Assembly: GCF_900113015.1 (NCBI RefSeq)
Contig: NZ_FONV01000012.1
Coordinates: 248,001-312,000, forward strand
DNA length: 64,000 nucleotides
From: Actinoplanes philippinensis
GTDB taxonomy: Bacteria; Actinomycetota; Actinomycetes; Mycobacteriales; Micromonosporaceae
Direction of reading: 5' to 3'
The number at the start of each line of letters is the position of its first letter. Position 1 is the stretch's first letter. Of the stretch, positions 17,006 to 25,000 are shown in pieces. The notes under the pieces are model-generated. The model did not search any database, was not told the DNA's origin, and saw nothing but the letters and a program-made list of their open reading frames with translations. The translations under genes and the position numbers were made by a program.

Positions 17006-17371
17006 TCAGGCCTGCATCCTCATGATCTCTTGGAAGGCCTCGACGGCCTTGTTGCGGATCGCCATGGTCAGCTGGAGTCCGAGGGCCGCCTCGGTGGAGG
17101 CCATCGTGTACTGGGCCGGGTCGGCCAGCCGGCCGTCGGCGACCTGGACGGCCAGGTCGGCGGCCTTGGCCTGGGAGGCCTGGACGTTCTCGATGCCCTT
17201 GGCGAGCATCCCGGCGAAGTCGGCGTTGGGGCCCTCCGGCGCCTGCGGCCCGGACGGGCCGAGCATGCCGCCGAGACCGTTGAGGCCGCCGAGGCCGACC
17301 CCGCGATCGCTGAGGCCGCCGATGGCGGAGAAGCCCCCGATGGGGTTGATCGGTGAGGTCAAGGAGATCAC
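17006..17371 (-). CDS. fliE: Flagellar hook-basal body protein FliE
   Basis: The 121-residue product starts at GTG 17371, overlapping the flgC stop (GTGA). Residues 1-50 are Gly/Leu-rich. The C-terminal half is typical FliE: ADFAGMLAKGIENVQASQAKAAD, then YTMASTEAALGLQLTMAIRNKAVEAFQEIMRMQ. FliE connects the MS ring and export gate to the rod. It is the third gene of the flgB-flgC-fliE-fliF order that is nearly universal. Confidence 0.93.
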   Translation of the reverse strand: MISLTSPINPIGGFSAIGGLSDRGVGLGGLNGLGGMLGPSGPQAPEGPNADFAGMLAKGIENVQASQAKAADLAVQVADGRLADPAQYTMASTEAALGLQLTMAIRNKAVEAFQEIMRMQA

Positions 17372-17760
17372 TTCCCGAGGTTGATGGCGGCGGTGTACGA
17401 GTCGCGGGCGCGGTCCACCACCGCGAGGTTCGCCTGGTAGGAACGCTGGGCCATCATCAGCTGGGCCATCTGGTTGCCCATGTCGATGTCCGGGCGGCGG
17501 ACGTAGCCCTCGGCGTCGGCCAGGGGGTTGTCCGGCTCGTACGCCAGGATGCCCTCGGGGCTGCCGAACTGGACCCCGGCGACCTCGGCGCCGTTGCCGT
17601 CCTGCGCCGAGCGGGCCGCGACGTATCGGGCCTGGAAGGCGTTCTCGCTGGTCCGCGTGGTGGTGTTGATGTTCGCGAGGTTGTCGGCCACCGCGTCCAG
17701 CCACTTGCGGTAGACGGTGACGCCGGAACCCGCGATCCCGATGGCGTTGAAAGTGGTCAT
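17368..17760 (-). CDS. flgC: Flagellar proximal rod protein FlgC
   Basis: The 130-residue protein has the rod-protein N-terminus FNAIGIAGSGVTVYRKWLDAVADNLANINTT with the conserved ANNxAN-type box (ADNLANINT) and the C-terminal helix DMGNQMAQLMMAQRSYQANL. Both ends form the coiled coil that packs rod subunits. It is exported by the flagellar apparatus. It follows flgB with two bases between them and overlaps fliE by four. Confidence 0.95.
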   Translation of the reverse strand: MTTFNAIGIAGSGVTVYRKWLDAVADNLANINTTTRTSENAFQARYVAARSAQDGNGAEVAGVQFGSPEGILAYEPDNPLADAEGYVRRPDIDMGNQMAQLMMAQRSYQANLAVVDRARDSYTAAINLGK

Positions 17761-17762
17761 CG

Positions 17763-18110
17763 TCAGGCCCCCTTGATGGCTTCACGCAGCAGGCTGTACT
17801 TGCCGTCCAGCGCCCGGATGGCGAGCTGGTAGCGCATCGTGGTGTCGATGTGCGACAACGTCTCCTCGTCGAGGTTGACGTTGTTGCCGTTGAGCCGGGT
17901 CGGCTCCAGCGACGTCAGCACACTCGGGGACACCCCGGCCGGTGAATCGCCGCGGGCGACAGCGCTCTGCAGCGCCTCCTCGAATTTGACCTTACGTGCC
18001 CGGTAACCGGGGGTCTCGATGTTGGCGATGTTGTTGGCGATGGCCTGCTGCCGGGCCGCCAGGCCGGCGACGGCGACCCGCAGGGCGGACGACGAACGGT
18101 CGTCGAACAA
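17763..18110 (-). CDS. flgB: Flagellar proximal rod protein FlgB
   Basis: The 115-residue product has the rod signature AVAGLAARQQAIANNIANIETPGYRARKVKFE near the N-terminus and LSHIDTTMRYQLAIRALDGKYSLLREAI at the C-terminus. It is the first gene of the flgB-flgC-fliE-fliF-fliG-fliH-fliI operon, all with short gaps or overlaps. A sigma-28-like promoter lies about 75 bases upstream. ATG 18110 is preceded by AGGAGCAACC. Confidence 0.95.
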   Translation of the reverse strand: MFDDRSSSALRVAVAGLAARQQAIANNIANIETPGYRARKVKFEEALQSAVARGDSPAGVSPSVLTSLEPTRLNGNNVNLDEETLSHIDTTMRYQLAIRALDGKYSLLREAIKGA

Positions 18111-18184
18111 GGTTGCTCCTCAGTCGTTCGAGGTAGCCCGTCCTTGGCTTTTTCGGTTGAGCGATCCGTGCTCGTACCCTGCAG

Positions 18185-18210
18185 TTCGGCGTGCTCGCCG
18201 ATCCGCTGAG
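18185..18210 (-). promoter_or_regulatory. Sigma-28-like promoter of the flgB operon
   Basis: On the minus strand CTCA (18210-18207), a 16-base spacer and GCCGAA (18190-18185) match a flagellar sigma promoter. It is one of the two best of the five copies in this window. Start of transcription would be near 18178, giving a leader of about 65-70 bases to flgB. Confidence 0.7.
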
Positions 18211-18217
18211 TCCCAAG

Positions 18218-18235
18218 CGGTTGCCGGAAGGTTGC
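18218..18235 (-). promoter_or_regulatory. TcrA-box-like direct repeat upstream of flgB promoter
   Basis: On the minus strand the sequence reads GCAACCT, four bases, GCAACCG: two half-sites 11 bases apart. From memory, the A. missouriensis response regulator TcrA binds direct repeats of GCA(A/C)CCG with this spacing and activates flagellar genes. The site lies directly upstream of the -35 element, where an activator would bind. One half-site base differs. Confidence 0.5.
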
Positions 18236-18240
18236 ACACG

Positions 18241-18270
18241 AAAAGATCCCGGACCCTGTGGGGTCCGGGA
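18241..18270 (-). terminator. Rho-independent terminator of the fliD-fliS unit
   Basis: A perfect 10-bp stem (18247-18256 with 18261-18270) and a 4-base loop is followed on the minus strand by GA and then a short T run (complement of 18241-18244). It sits 17 bases after the stop of the FliT-like gene and separates it from the flgB promoter. Confidence 0.85.
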
Positions 18271-18286
18271 CCTTCGCGTCTCGGCA

Positions 18287-18625
18287 TTACATGGCGCAGT
18301 CCAGGTAGACCGGCCGTTTGACCGCCTCACCGGTCTCGATCCGGGACGTCATCGCCATCTGCTGACGGTTCGCCGTGAGCCGCCGGGCGATCTCCTCCGC
18401 CGCGGCCAGCTGACGGGTCAGGATCTCGTCGGCGCGCGGCCTGAGTTCCAGCGGCAGCGCGCCCAGCTCGGTCGGCGGGCGCCACAGGTCCGACGGCGGG
18501 GCCTCGGCGATCCGGCGCTCGTCGGCCAGCATCGTCTCGACCGCGAGCACGTCCATCTCGAGATCGTCGAGCGCCGCGGTCCAGGCGGACCGCCAGTCGA
18601 CGGCGTTCGACGCCCGCGCGCTCAT
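18287..18625 (-). CDS. Small helical protein after fliS, possible FliT-type chaperone
   Basis: The start is set at ATG 18625, which overlaps the fliS stop (ATGA), giving 112 residues. The protein is mostly helical and charged (DLEMDVLAVETMLADERRIAEA, RADEILTRQLAAAEEIARRL). It has no obvious membrane segment. The place right after fliS is where fliT-type FliD chaperones are often found. Similarity cannot be judged by eye because these chaperones diverge fast, so the role is inferred from position, size and helix content. Confidence 0.55.
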   Translation of the reverse strand: MSARASNAVDWRSAWTAALDDLEMDVLAVETMLADERRIAEAPPSDLWRPPTELGALPLELRPRADEILTRQLAAAEEIARRLTANRQQMAMTSRIETGEAVKRPVYLDCAM

Positions 18626-18996
18626 GTCGAGGCCGAGGCGGCGTCGCGCCACGCGTCGCGCAGCGGCTCCAGCAGCGAGCGGCAGCCGGCCACCCGGTCG
18701 GCGTCCCGCTTGATGTTCGCCCCGATCAGCTCGGTCAGCACGAAGCCGTACAGACCGGCCAGACCGGGCGCGCCGTCCCAGGCCTCCAGGTCGAGCGTGA
18801 CCCGCAGCTCCAGCACGATCTCCTGGGCGTGCGTGATCTTCTCGTTGGCCAGGACCCGGTCGTCGTTGCGGAGCGCCTCCTCGCCGTGCATGAGGTCGAG
18901 GATCAGCCGGTCGTACAGCATGATCAGAAGCCGGGCCGGGGAGGCCGTGTTGATCGAGTCCTGCAGGTAGCGGTCGCGGAGGTGGGGCGCGCTCAT
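18622..18996 (-). CDS. fliS: Flagellin export chaperone FliS
   Basis: The 124-residue protein shows the FliS signature: RDRYLQDSINTASPARLLIMLYDRLILDLMHGEEAL, then ANEKITHAQEIVLELRVTLDLEAWDGAPGLAGLYGFV. FliS binds the flagellin C-terminus, stops early polymerisation and delivers flagellin to FlhA. It lies 49 bases after fliD and overlaps the next small gene. Confidence 0.93.
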   Translation of the reverse strand: MSAPHLRDRYLQDSINTASPARLLIMLYDRLILDLMHGEEALRNDDRVLANEKITHAQEIVLELRVTLDLEAWDGAPGLAGLYGFVLTELIGANIKRDADRVAGCRSLLEPLRDAWRDAASAST

Positions 18997-19045
18997 GAGT
19001 CTCCCTCGGTCAGGGGCGGTCGGCTGGGGTCCTGGTCGACGATCG

Positions 19046-20482
19046 TCAGCCCAGGCCCGCCAGCTGTCCGGAGAGCCAGCTCGACTGGTTCTTCAGGTTG
19101 CCCAGTGAGGTCTCCAGGGACGAGTACTGCCGCTGCAGCGCCTGACGGCGGGTGGCCAGGCGTACGTCCCAGTTGTCGATCTGGTCGTTGAGCGTCTTGA
19201 TCTCGGTCTTCCGGCCGGTCACGACGCGGGTGATGGTGTTCGTCTGGCCCTCGGTCAGGGAGCGCAACTGGCTCCCGAAGGCCATGCCGGCCTCCTGGAT
19301 CTTGGTCGGGTCCTTGACGTACGCGTCGTTGAAGTCGGAGGCCGAGAACTCGAACTGGCTGCCGTCCTTGCTGAGCGTGATGCCGAGCTGCTTGAGCGAG
19401 CCGAAGTCGACCTGGACGGTGTCCTTCTTCCCGTCGTTGTCCGCGTCGGTGGTCAGCGTCTTGGTGTACGACAGCCCGTTGCTGATCGCGCTGAGCAGGC
19501 TCTGGTTCATCTGCCGGACGGTGAAGTCACCGGTCAGCGGCGAGCCCTTCTTGGTGTCCACGTCGTACTTGGTCTGCGCCGCGATCTCGGTGAGCGCGTC
19601 GTTGGCCGCGGTGACCATCGCCTGGATCTTGTCGGCGATCGCCGTCGAGTCGGAGGCCGCGTCGACGACGACGCCTTCCTCCTCCTTGGTGACCGAGATC
19701 GTCACGCCCGGCATCAGGGTGCTGAACGTGTTGGTCGTGCTGCTGACCTGGTACGCGGCGGTGCTGCCGGGGTTCACGGTGAGGACGGCGTCCCGCGCGG
19801 ACGTCGTCTTGGGGTCGGCGCCGTCCTTGCCGAACCCTTCGAGGCCGGTGATCTGGAACCCGTTGGCGGCGCCGCTCTTCATCCCGCTGAACTGCACGAC
19901 GCCCTCGTTGCCGGTGGTGTTCACGGTGTAGGCGCGAATGCCGAGGCTGGTGCCGTCCGCGGTGGTCGCCGAGTTGACCGCCGCGGTCATCTTGGCCATG
20001 GTCCGCGGCTCGGGGATGGTCACCTCGACCGGGTCGCCGACCGCGGTGAACTCGTCGACGCCGTCGTTGTCGGCATCCGGGCTCCACTTGCCCGGCTGGA
20101 TCGTGATCGTCGAGGGCAGAGCGCCCTCGGCGGTGGTGTCGGCGACCTCCAGGATCGAGGTCTGCGAGCGGGCCACCGAGGTGACGTCGAACTTGAGGTT
20201 GCCGGTCATGCCGGAGAGGCCACCGGTGGCGGTCGCGGTGACGGTCGGCGAGGTGGACGACGCCTTCATGGAACGCCATGCGGCCAGGTTTCCGACCGCG
20301 TCCGCGGCGACCTTGACCGCCTTGACCTTGGTGTTGACCGACATGTATGAGCTGATCGCGGTCTCGGCCTTCTCGACCTTGGTCTTGAGCTTGGTCTGTC
20401 CCGCCGCCTCGACCTGCATCATCTGATTGATCATCGAGGTGGTGCTGAGGCCACTGACGAGGCCGTCAACGGAGCTGGTCAC
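19046..20482 (-). CDS. fliD: Flagellar filament cap protein FliD
   Basis: GTG at 20482 (VTSSVDGLVSGLSTTSMINQMMQVEA) is chosen because this is the conserved FliD N-terminus; the open frame upstream lacks it. The product is 478 residues. The C-terminal helix has GRKTEIKTLNDQIDNWDVRLATRRQALQRQYSSLETSL. The pentameric cap helps each flagellin fold at the filament tip. Unusually, two segments read DADNDG (residues 136-141 and 346-351), like calcium-binding loops of type-3/dockerin repeats. The gene is followed by fliS and a FliT-like gene. Confidence 0.93.
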   Translation of the reverse strand: MTSSVDGLVSGLSTTSMINQMMQVEAAGQTKLKTKVEKAETAISSYMSVNTKVKAVKVAADAVGNLAAWRSMKASSTSPTVTATATGGLSGMTGNLKFDVTSVARSQTSILEVADTTAEGALPSTITIQPGKWSPDADNDGVDEFTAVGDPVEVTIPEPRTMAKMTAAVNSATTADGTSLGIRAYTVNTTGNEGVVQFSGMKSGAANGFQITGLEGFGKDGADPKTTSARDAVLTVNPGSTAAYQVSSTTNTFSTLMPGVTISVTKEEEGVVVDAASDSTAIADKIQAMVTAANDALTEIAAQTKYDVDTKKGSPLTGDFTVRQMNQSLLSAISNGLSYTKTLTTDADNDGKKDTVQVDFGSLKQLGITLSKDGSQFEFSASDFNDAYVKDPTKIQEAGMAFGSQLRSLTEGQTNTITRVVTGRKTEIKTLNDQIDNWDVRLATRRQALQRQYSSLETSLGNLKNQSSWLSGQLAGLG

Positions 20483-20517
20483 GGGAGCCTGCCTTTCGTA
20501 CCGAGGACGAGAGCGGA

Positions 20518-20554
20518 GTGGGGGTAGCCGGCTGGGCTTGCCGACTACCCCCAC
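20518..20554 (-). terminator. 15-bp stem-loop between fliC and fliD
   Basis: Arms 20518-20532 and 20540-20554 pair over 15 bp (one G-U pair on the minus strand) around a 7-base loop. It lies between the fliC stop and the fliD start. There is no T-run, so it may be a partial terminator or an RNA-stabilising hairpin that lets flagellin mRNA exceed fliD mRNA. Confidence 0.75.
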
Positions 20555-20618
20555 TGTTCGGTCGTTCGCGGACCGGATTCAGTTGTCGCCGGTGGTTATC
20601 CGGTTGTCAGTCGGTGCG

Positions 20619-21827
20619 TCAGCGGAGCAGCGACAGCACGTTCTGCGAGGCCTGGTTGGCCTGCGACAGCATCGAGGTGCCGGCCTGGGTCAGGATCTGG
20701 TTGCGGGTGAACGACACCATCTCCTGGGCCATGTCGGTGTCCCGGATCCGGGACTCCGACGCGGACAGGTTCTCGACCGCCACGTTGAGGTTGTTGATGG
20801 TGTGCTCGAAGCGGTTCTGGTGGGCACCCAGCTTGGCGCGGGTGTCCGAGACCGACTTGATGGCCACGTCGAGCGCGTCCATCGCCTTGGCGGCACCGGA
20901 CGGAACACCGTTGTCCGGGTCGGCGGCCTTCGTCAGGTCCAGGTTGTTGAGGCCGAGCGTCTTCGAGCTGACCTCGTTGATGGCGACGTCCAGCGTCTCG
21001 CCGGCGTTGGCGCCGATCTGGAACGAGCCCGGCGTCGCCGCGGTGTTCTTGGTGGCGTCGGCGGCCGCGATGTTCAGCGTCGCGGCGTCGACGTTGAACG
21101 CCGTGGAGCCCTGCGCCTTGAAGGTGATGGCGCCGGCGCTGTCCACCTCCGCGCTGAAGGTGATCTCGTCGCCGTGCTTGCCGCCGGCCTTGAGGGCTGC
21201 GGAGACGGCGTCGTTGATCTTCTGGACCGCCTCGTGCGCGGGCAGCGTGGTGGGCGGCGTCTTGCCGTCGGTCAGGTCGATCGCGGCCGTGGCGAGCGGC
21301 GGGGTCAGCGTGCTGCCGCCCAGCTCGGTGATGTTGACCGTGGTGGTCGTCGGCGCCGAGGCCGCGGCGATCGACGTGCCCGTCGAGGTGTGGGTGTTGC
21401 CGAAGGTGCCGTCGAGCAGCTTCGACTTGCCGAACGAGGTGGTCTCGGCAATGCGGTCGATCTCGGCGGACAGCTGCTGGAACTCGCCGTTCGCGGCCTG
21501 CTTGGCCTCGTCGTCGAGGGAGGCGTTGTTCGCCTGGACCGACAGGTCACGCATGCGCTGGAGCATGCTGGTGACCTCGTTGAGCGCGCCCTCGGCGGTC
21601 TGCACGACGCTGATCGCGTCCTGGGCGTTGCGCACGGCGACCTTGAGGCCGCCGGTCTGCGCGCGCAGACCCTCGGAGATCGAGAGACCGGCAGCGTCGT
21701 CGGCCGCACGGTTGATGCGGAAACCGCTGGAGAGCTTCTCGAGCGACTTCGACATCTGGTTGTCGGTGACCGACAGGTTCCGGTAGGCGTTCTGCGCGGC
21801 GATGTTCTGATTGATGCGAAGACCCAT
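20619..21827 (-). CDS. fliC: Flagellin FliC
   Basis: The 402-residue flagellin has a canonical D0/D1 N-terminus (GLRINQNIAAQNAYRNLSVT, LEKLSSGFRINRAADDAAGL) and C-terminus (NRFEHTINNLNVAVENLSAS, RIRDTDMAQEM, ILTQAGTSMLSQANQ, ending SLLR). The middle, about residues 170-290, is variable and Thr/Ala-rich and would be the exposed part. ATG at 21827 has a strong ribosome site (AAGGAGGA, 21836-21843). Longer frames upstream are ignored because they lack the conserved start. A sigma-28-like promoter lies about 70 bases upstream, facing away from flgN. Confidence 0.97.
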   Translation of the reverse strand: MGLRINQNIAAQNAYRNLSVTDNQMSKSLEKLSSGFRINRAADDAAGLSISEGLRAQTGGLKVAVRNAQDAISVVQTAEGALNEVTSMLQRMRDLSVQANNASLDDEAKQAANGEFQQLSAEIDRIAETTSFGKSKLLDGTFGNTHTSTGTSIAAASAPTTTTVNITELGGSTLTPPLATAAIDLTDGKTPPTTLPAHEAVQKINDAVSAALKAGGKHGDEITFSAEVDSAGAITFKAQGSTAFNVDAATLNIAAADATKNTAATPGSFQIGANAGETLDVAINEVSSKTLGLNNLDLTKAADPDNGVPSGAAKAMDALDVAIKSVSDTRAKLGAHQNRFEHTINNLNVAVENLSASESRIRDTDMAQEMVSFTRNQILTQAGTSMLSQANQASQNVLSLLR

Positions 21828-21896
21828 TGGGTGATTCCTCCTTGAGTGGGGTCTTGAGCCGGCCCGTCCATGAGCCGTGGTGTTACGCCACTTCCC

Positions 21897-21923
21897 ATCG
21901 GCGGGTCGCCGAGAAGCCATGAG
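21897..21923 (-). promoter_or_regulatory. Sigma-28-like promoter of fliC
   Basis: On the minus strand CTCA (21923-21920), 17 bases, then GCCGAT (21902-21897). GCCGAT is the classic sigma-28 -10 core. The implied leader of about 60 bases contains a GGA (21869-21867) and the AAGGAGGA ribosome site, both possible CsrA contacts. Confidence 0.65.
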
Positions 21924-21986
21924 GATTCTCCGAGATTTTTTCGGTCTTTTCGGGCGAACCGGAGAAGTACCGATCGGGAGAAAGCG

Positions 21987-22012
21987 CTCAGCGGCACGGC
22001 GGATGTGCCGAC
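21987..22012 (+). promoter_or_regulatory. Sigma-28-like promoter of flgN-flgK-flgL-fliW
   Basis: CTCA (21987-21990), 16 bases, then GCCGAC (22007-22012). It is divergent from the fliC promoter, whose -35 lies 64 bases away, so a shared control region is likely. The predicted transcript start (near 22019) lies before the GTG at 22075. Confidence 0.65.
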
Positions 22013-22074
22013 CTGTCCGAATGAGCGGGTCCGCCGAGGGGGTAGGCCCGACCAGCCATACGACGGAGGACCGG

Positions 22075-22560
22075 GTGAGCCTGACCGACCTGGCCAGTGT
22101 CCTCTGGCGCTCACGTGAGCTGCTGGAGATGCTGCTGTTCAAGCTTGAGGAGGAGCAGTTGCTCCTCGCGTCCAACCGGTCCCGATGGCTCAGCCACGCC
22201 ACCCGCGAGGTGGAGGTGGTCCTGGATCAGATCCGGCAGACCGAGGTGATCCGTGCGGCGTACTCGCAGGAGGTCGCCGTGGAGCTCGGCCTGTCCCCGG
22301 ACGCGTCGCTCGGCGAGCTCGCCGACGCCGCCCCCGATCCCTGGTCGGAACTGCTCCACCAGCACCGCAAGGCGTTCCTGATGTTGACGTCGGAGATCCG
22401 GGCCCTGGCCGACGTCAACCGTGAGCTGCTGACCGCGGGCCAGCGCGCGGCTCGCGAAACCATGCTCGCGTTCGCCGAGACTGTGGAAACGTACGGACCG
22501 CAGGGCCAGACCGTCAGCGGCGCCGTGCGGCGCCCCACCCTGGTTGATGAGGCGATCTGA
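22075..22560 (+). CDS. flgN: FlgN-type chaperone for hook-associated proteins
   Basis: GTG 22075 is preferred because GGAGGA lies at 22064-22069, five bases before it, and the predicted promoter is just upstream; the frame extends further 5' but crosses that promoter. The 161-residue protein is helical with a FlgN-like core (LWRSRELLEMLLFKLEEEQL, RWLSHATREVEVVLDQIRQT, LADVNRELLTAGQRAARETM). FlgN binds FlgK and FlgL and targets them for export, and both genes follow at once. The stop overlaps the flgK start. Confidence 0.8.
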   Translation: MSLTDLASVLWRSRELLEMLLFKLEEEQLLLASNRSRWLSHATREVEVVLDQIRQTEVIRAAYSQEVAVELGLSPDASLGELADAAPDPWSELLHQHRKAFLMLTSEIRALADVNRELLTAGQRAARETMLAFAETVETYGPQGQTVSGAVRRPTLVDEAI

Positions 22561-24008
22561 TGGGCAGCACATTCAGCGGACTCAACACGGCGCTCACGTC
22601 TCTCTACGCGCAGCGCCGGGGCCTGGACGTCACGGGCCAGAACATCGCGAACGCCAGCACCGAGGGATACACCCGTCAGCGCGTGGTCATGCACGCGCAG
22701 AACGCGAACCTGGTGCCGGGCATCTACTCCACCACGAACGCGGTGGGCAACGGCGTCACGGTCAGCTCGGTGGAGCGGCTGCGCAACACGGCGCTCGACC
22801 AGCGCAGCTTCACCGAGCACGCCAACTCCGCGTACCACAACGAGCGGGCCGGCGGGTACACGCTGATCGAGGACGTCTTCGGCGAACCCAGCGACACCGC
22901 CCTGCAGGCCCGTCTGCAGGACATGTGGGACGGCTGGAACGCGATCGCCTCGAACCCGGACAAGCAGGCACCGAAGTCGGCGATGCTGGAGCAGTCGGTC
23001 ACCGTCGCGTCGTCGCTCAACGACGCGGCAGCGCAGCTCGACAACCAGTACAAGTCGACCAGGGCCGGGCTCGACACGTACGTCGGTGAGGTCAACAAGG
23101 CGGCCGAGTCGATCGCCAAGCTGAACCACGAGATCGTCCTCGCCACCCAGGCCGGTCTGCAGGCCAACGAGCTGCAGGACCAGCGGGGCCAGCAGATGCT
23201 GAAGCTGTCCGAGCTGATCGGCGCGACCGCCACCGACCTGCCGAACGGCGCGCTCAGCGTCTACGTCGGCAGCTCGCAGCTGGTCAGCGAGTTCAACACC
23301 CGGGAGATCTGGGTGGTGCCGGGCAGTGCCGAGAAGCTCCAGGACTTGCCGGACATCGAGGTCAACCTGCAGTGGAAGGACACCGGCGGCAAGGTCGCGG
23401 CGAGCGGCACCATGGGCGCCCAGATGGAGCTGCTGGACAAGGACGGCACGCTGCGGGAGATCTCGCAGCGCCTGGACCTGGTCGCCTCCACCCTGGCGTC
23501 GGACGTCAACGCCAAACACAGCGCGGGGTACGGAGTGGACGGCAGTCACGGCATCGACATGTTCGTGCCGTACGAGGCCAGCGACCCGACCATCACCGCC
23601 CGGAACATCCGGGTCAACTCCGAGCTTCTCGACAATGTGGACAAGGTGGCGGTGTCGTCCGGTGACCCGCTGGGCGTGGGCACGACGACCCGCGTGCTGA
23701 ACGGCTCGGTCGCCGACGATCTGTCCGAACTGGCCACTTCCCGGACCGGGGCGGACTCCACGTACCAGGCGCTGATCGGCGACCTCGGGGTGGCCTCGCA
23801 GTCCTCGATCCGCCGGCGCGACATCCAGAACGCGGTGACCGACCAGGTCGACGCCGCCCGGGATGCCGAGTCCGGGGTCAACCTCGACGAGGAGATGACC
23901 AACCTGCTGACGTACCAGCGCGGGTACGAGGCGGCGTCACGTGTCTTGACCACGATCGACTCGATGCTCGATCAACTGATCAACCGAACCGGTCTGGTCG
24001 GCAGGTAG
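22560..24008 (+). CDS. flgK: Flagellar hook-associated protein 1 FlgK
   Basis: The 482-residue protein has the HAP1 N-terminus FSGLNTALTSLYAQRRGLDV followed by GQNIANASTEGYTRQRVV. The C-terminus has SGVNLDEEMTNLLTYQRGYE and ASRVLTTIDSMLDQLINRTG. These terminal helices pack at the hook-filament junction. ATG 22560 overlaps the flgN stop. The length is a little under that of the enterobacterial protein (about 547). Confidence 0.95.
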   Translation: MGSTFSGLNTALTSLYAQRRGLDVTGQNIANASTEGYTRQRVVMHAQNANLVPGIYSTTNAVGNGVTVSSVERLRNTALDQRSFTEHANSAYHNERAGGYTLIEDVFGEPSDTALQARLQDMWDGWNAIASNPDKQAPKSAMLEQSVTVASSLNDAAAQLDNQYKSTRAGLDTYVGEVNKAAESIAKLNHEIVLATQAGLQANELQDQRGQQMLKLSELIGATATDLPNGALSVYVGSSQLVSEFNTREIWVVPGSAEKLQDLPDIEVNLQWKDTGGKVAASGTMGAQMELLDKDGTLREISQRLDLVASTLASDVNAKHSAGYGVDGSHGIDMFVPYEASDPTITARNIRVNSELLDNVDKVAVSSGDPLGVGTTTRVLNGSVADDLSELATSRTGADSTYQALIGDLGVASQSSIRRRDIQNAVTDQVDAARDAESGVNLDEEMTNLLTYQRGYEAASRVLTTIDSMLDQLINRTGLVGR

Positions 24009-24035
24009 TAGGTAGCAGGTGGGGGGAACACCGTC

Positions 24036-24998
24036 ATGAGCAGCAGCCCGCGGGTGACCGAGAGCTCCGTCCGTACCCGCACGATGGCCAGCCTGCAGCG
24101 GAGCCTGGGCCGGACGCAGACCGCGCAGGACCAGATCTCCAGCGGCAAGCAACTGCACCGTCCGTCGGACTCGCCGACCGGCACCGTCACCGCGCTCCAG
24201 CTGCGCGGGGAGGTACGGGCGAACAAGAAGTACTCGGCCAACGCCGACGACGCGATGGGCCGGCTCGGCACCGTGCAGGACACCCTGAAGAGCGTCTACG
24301 ACCAGGTGCAGCGGGTTCGCACGCTGACCCTGGAAGGGGTGAGCGCCGGTGGCGGCAGCACCCCGCAGGCGAACAAGGCCCGCGCCGACGAGATCGACCA
24401 GATCAAGGGCCTGGTCGTCCAGTTCGCGAACACCAAGTACCTGAACCGCCCGGTGTTCGGCGGCTTCACTCCGGACGCCCACGCGTACGAGGACTCCGGC
24501 TCCTATGTGGGGGAGACGGCCGGCGAGACCGTCCGGGCGATCGGCCCCAACGCGAAGGTCCGCGTCGACGTGCGCGGCCCGGAGGTGTTCGGCACCGACG
24601 CCATGATGCAGGCCGACGGGGTGACGCCGCAGGTCGACGCGAACGGTGACGAGGTGCCGAACGAGGCCCAGCTGTTCCGGGTGCTCGACTCCATTTCCAC
24701 CGCAATGCGCACGGGTGATGCCGATGGGATCAAGACCGGCCTGGAGAATCTCGATAAAGCCGCTGAAACCCTGAATTCAACCCTTTCGGACGTAGGCGCC
24801 CGATACAATCGGGTTACGCAGATGAAGCAGTCCGCAGAGGATCGCTTGATGTCCGTGTCGTCGCAGCTGTCCGATATCGAGGATGTCGACCTGCCCAAGG
24901 CGATCATGGAATTGCAACTCCAGCAGACCTCGTATCAGGCAGCCTTGGCCGCCACGGCCAAGGTGATCCAGCCCTCGCTCATCGATTTCCTGAGGTGA
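24036..24998 (+). CDS. flgL: Flagellar hook-associated protein 3 FlgL
   Basis: The 320-residue protein resembles a short flagellin: RVTESSVRTRTMASLQRSLG and QDQISSGKQLHRPSDSPTGT at the N-terminus, and DIEDVDLPKAIMELQLQQTS followed by YQAALAATAKVIQPSLIDFL at the C-terminus. It forms the second junction ring between FlgK and the filament. ATG 24036 follows a poly-G ribosome site. The last third (about 24700-24990) uses noticeably more A/T-ending codons than its neighbours. Confidence 0.94.
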   Translation: MSSSPRVTESSVRTRTMASLQRSLGRTQTAQDQISSGKQLHRPSDSPTGTVTALQLRGEVRANKKYSANADDAMGRLGTVQDTLKSVYDQVQRVRTLTLEGVSAGGGSTPQANKARADEIDQIKGLVVQFANTKYLNRPVFGGFTPDAHAYEDSGSYVGETAGETVRAIGPNAKVRVDVRGPEVFGTDAMMQADGVTPQVDANGDEVPNEAQLFRVLDSISTAMRTGDADGIKTGLENLDKAAETLNSTLSDVGARYNRVTQMKQSAEDRLMSVSSQLSDIEDVDLPKAIMELQLQQTSYQAALAATAKVIQPSLIDFLR

Positions 24999-25000
24999 CC

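Noticed and set aside
20482..20554. A longer FliD starting further upstream
   Set aside because: The extra residues are Arg/Pro-rich and cross the fliC stem-loop. GTG 20482 gives the conserved FliD start.
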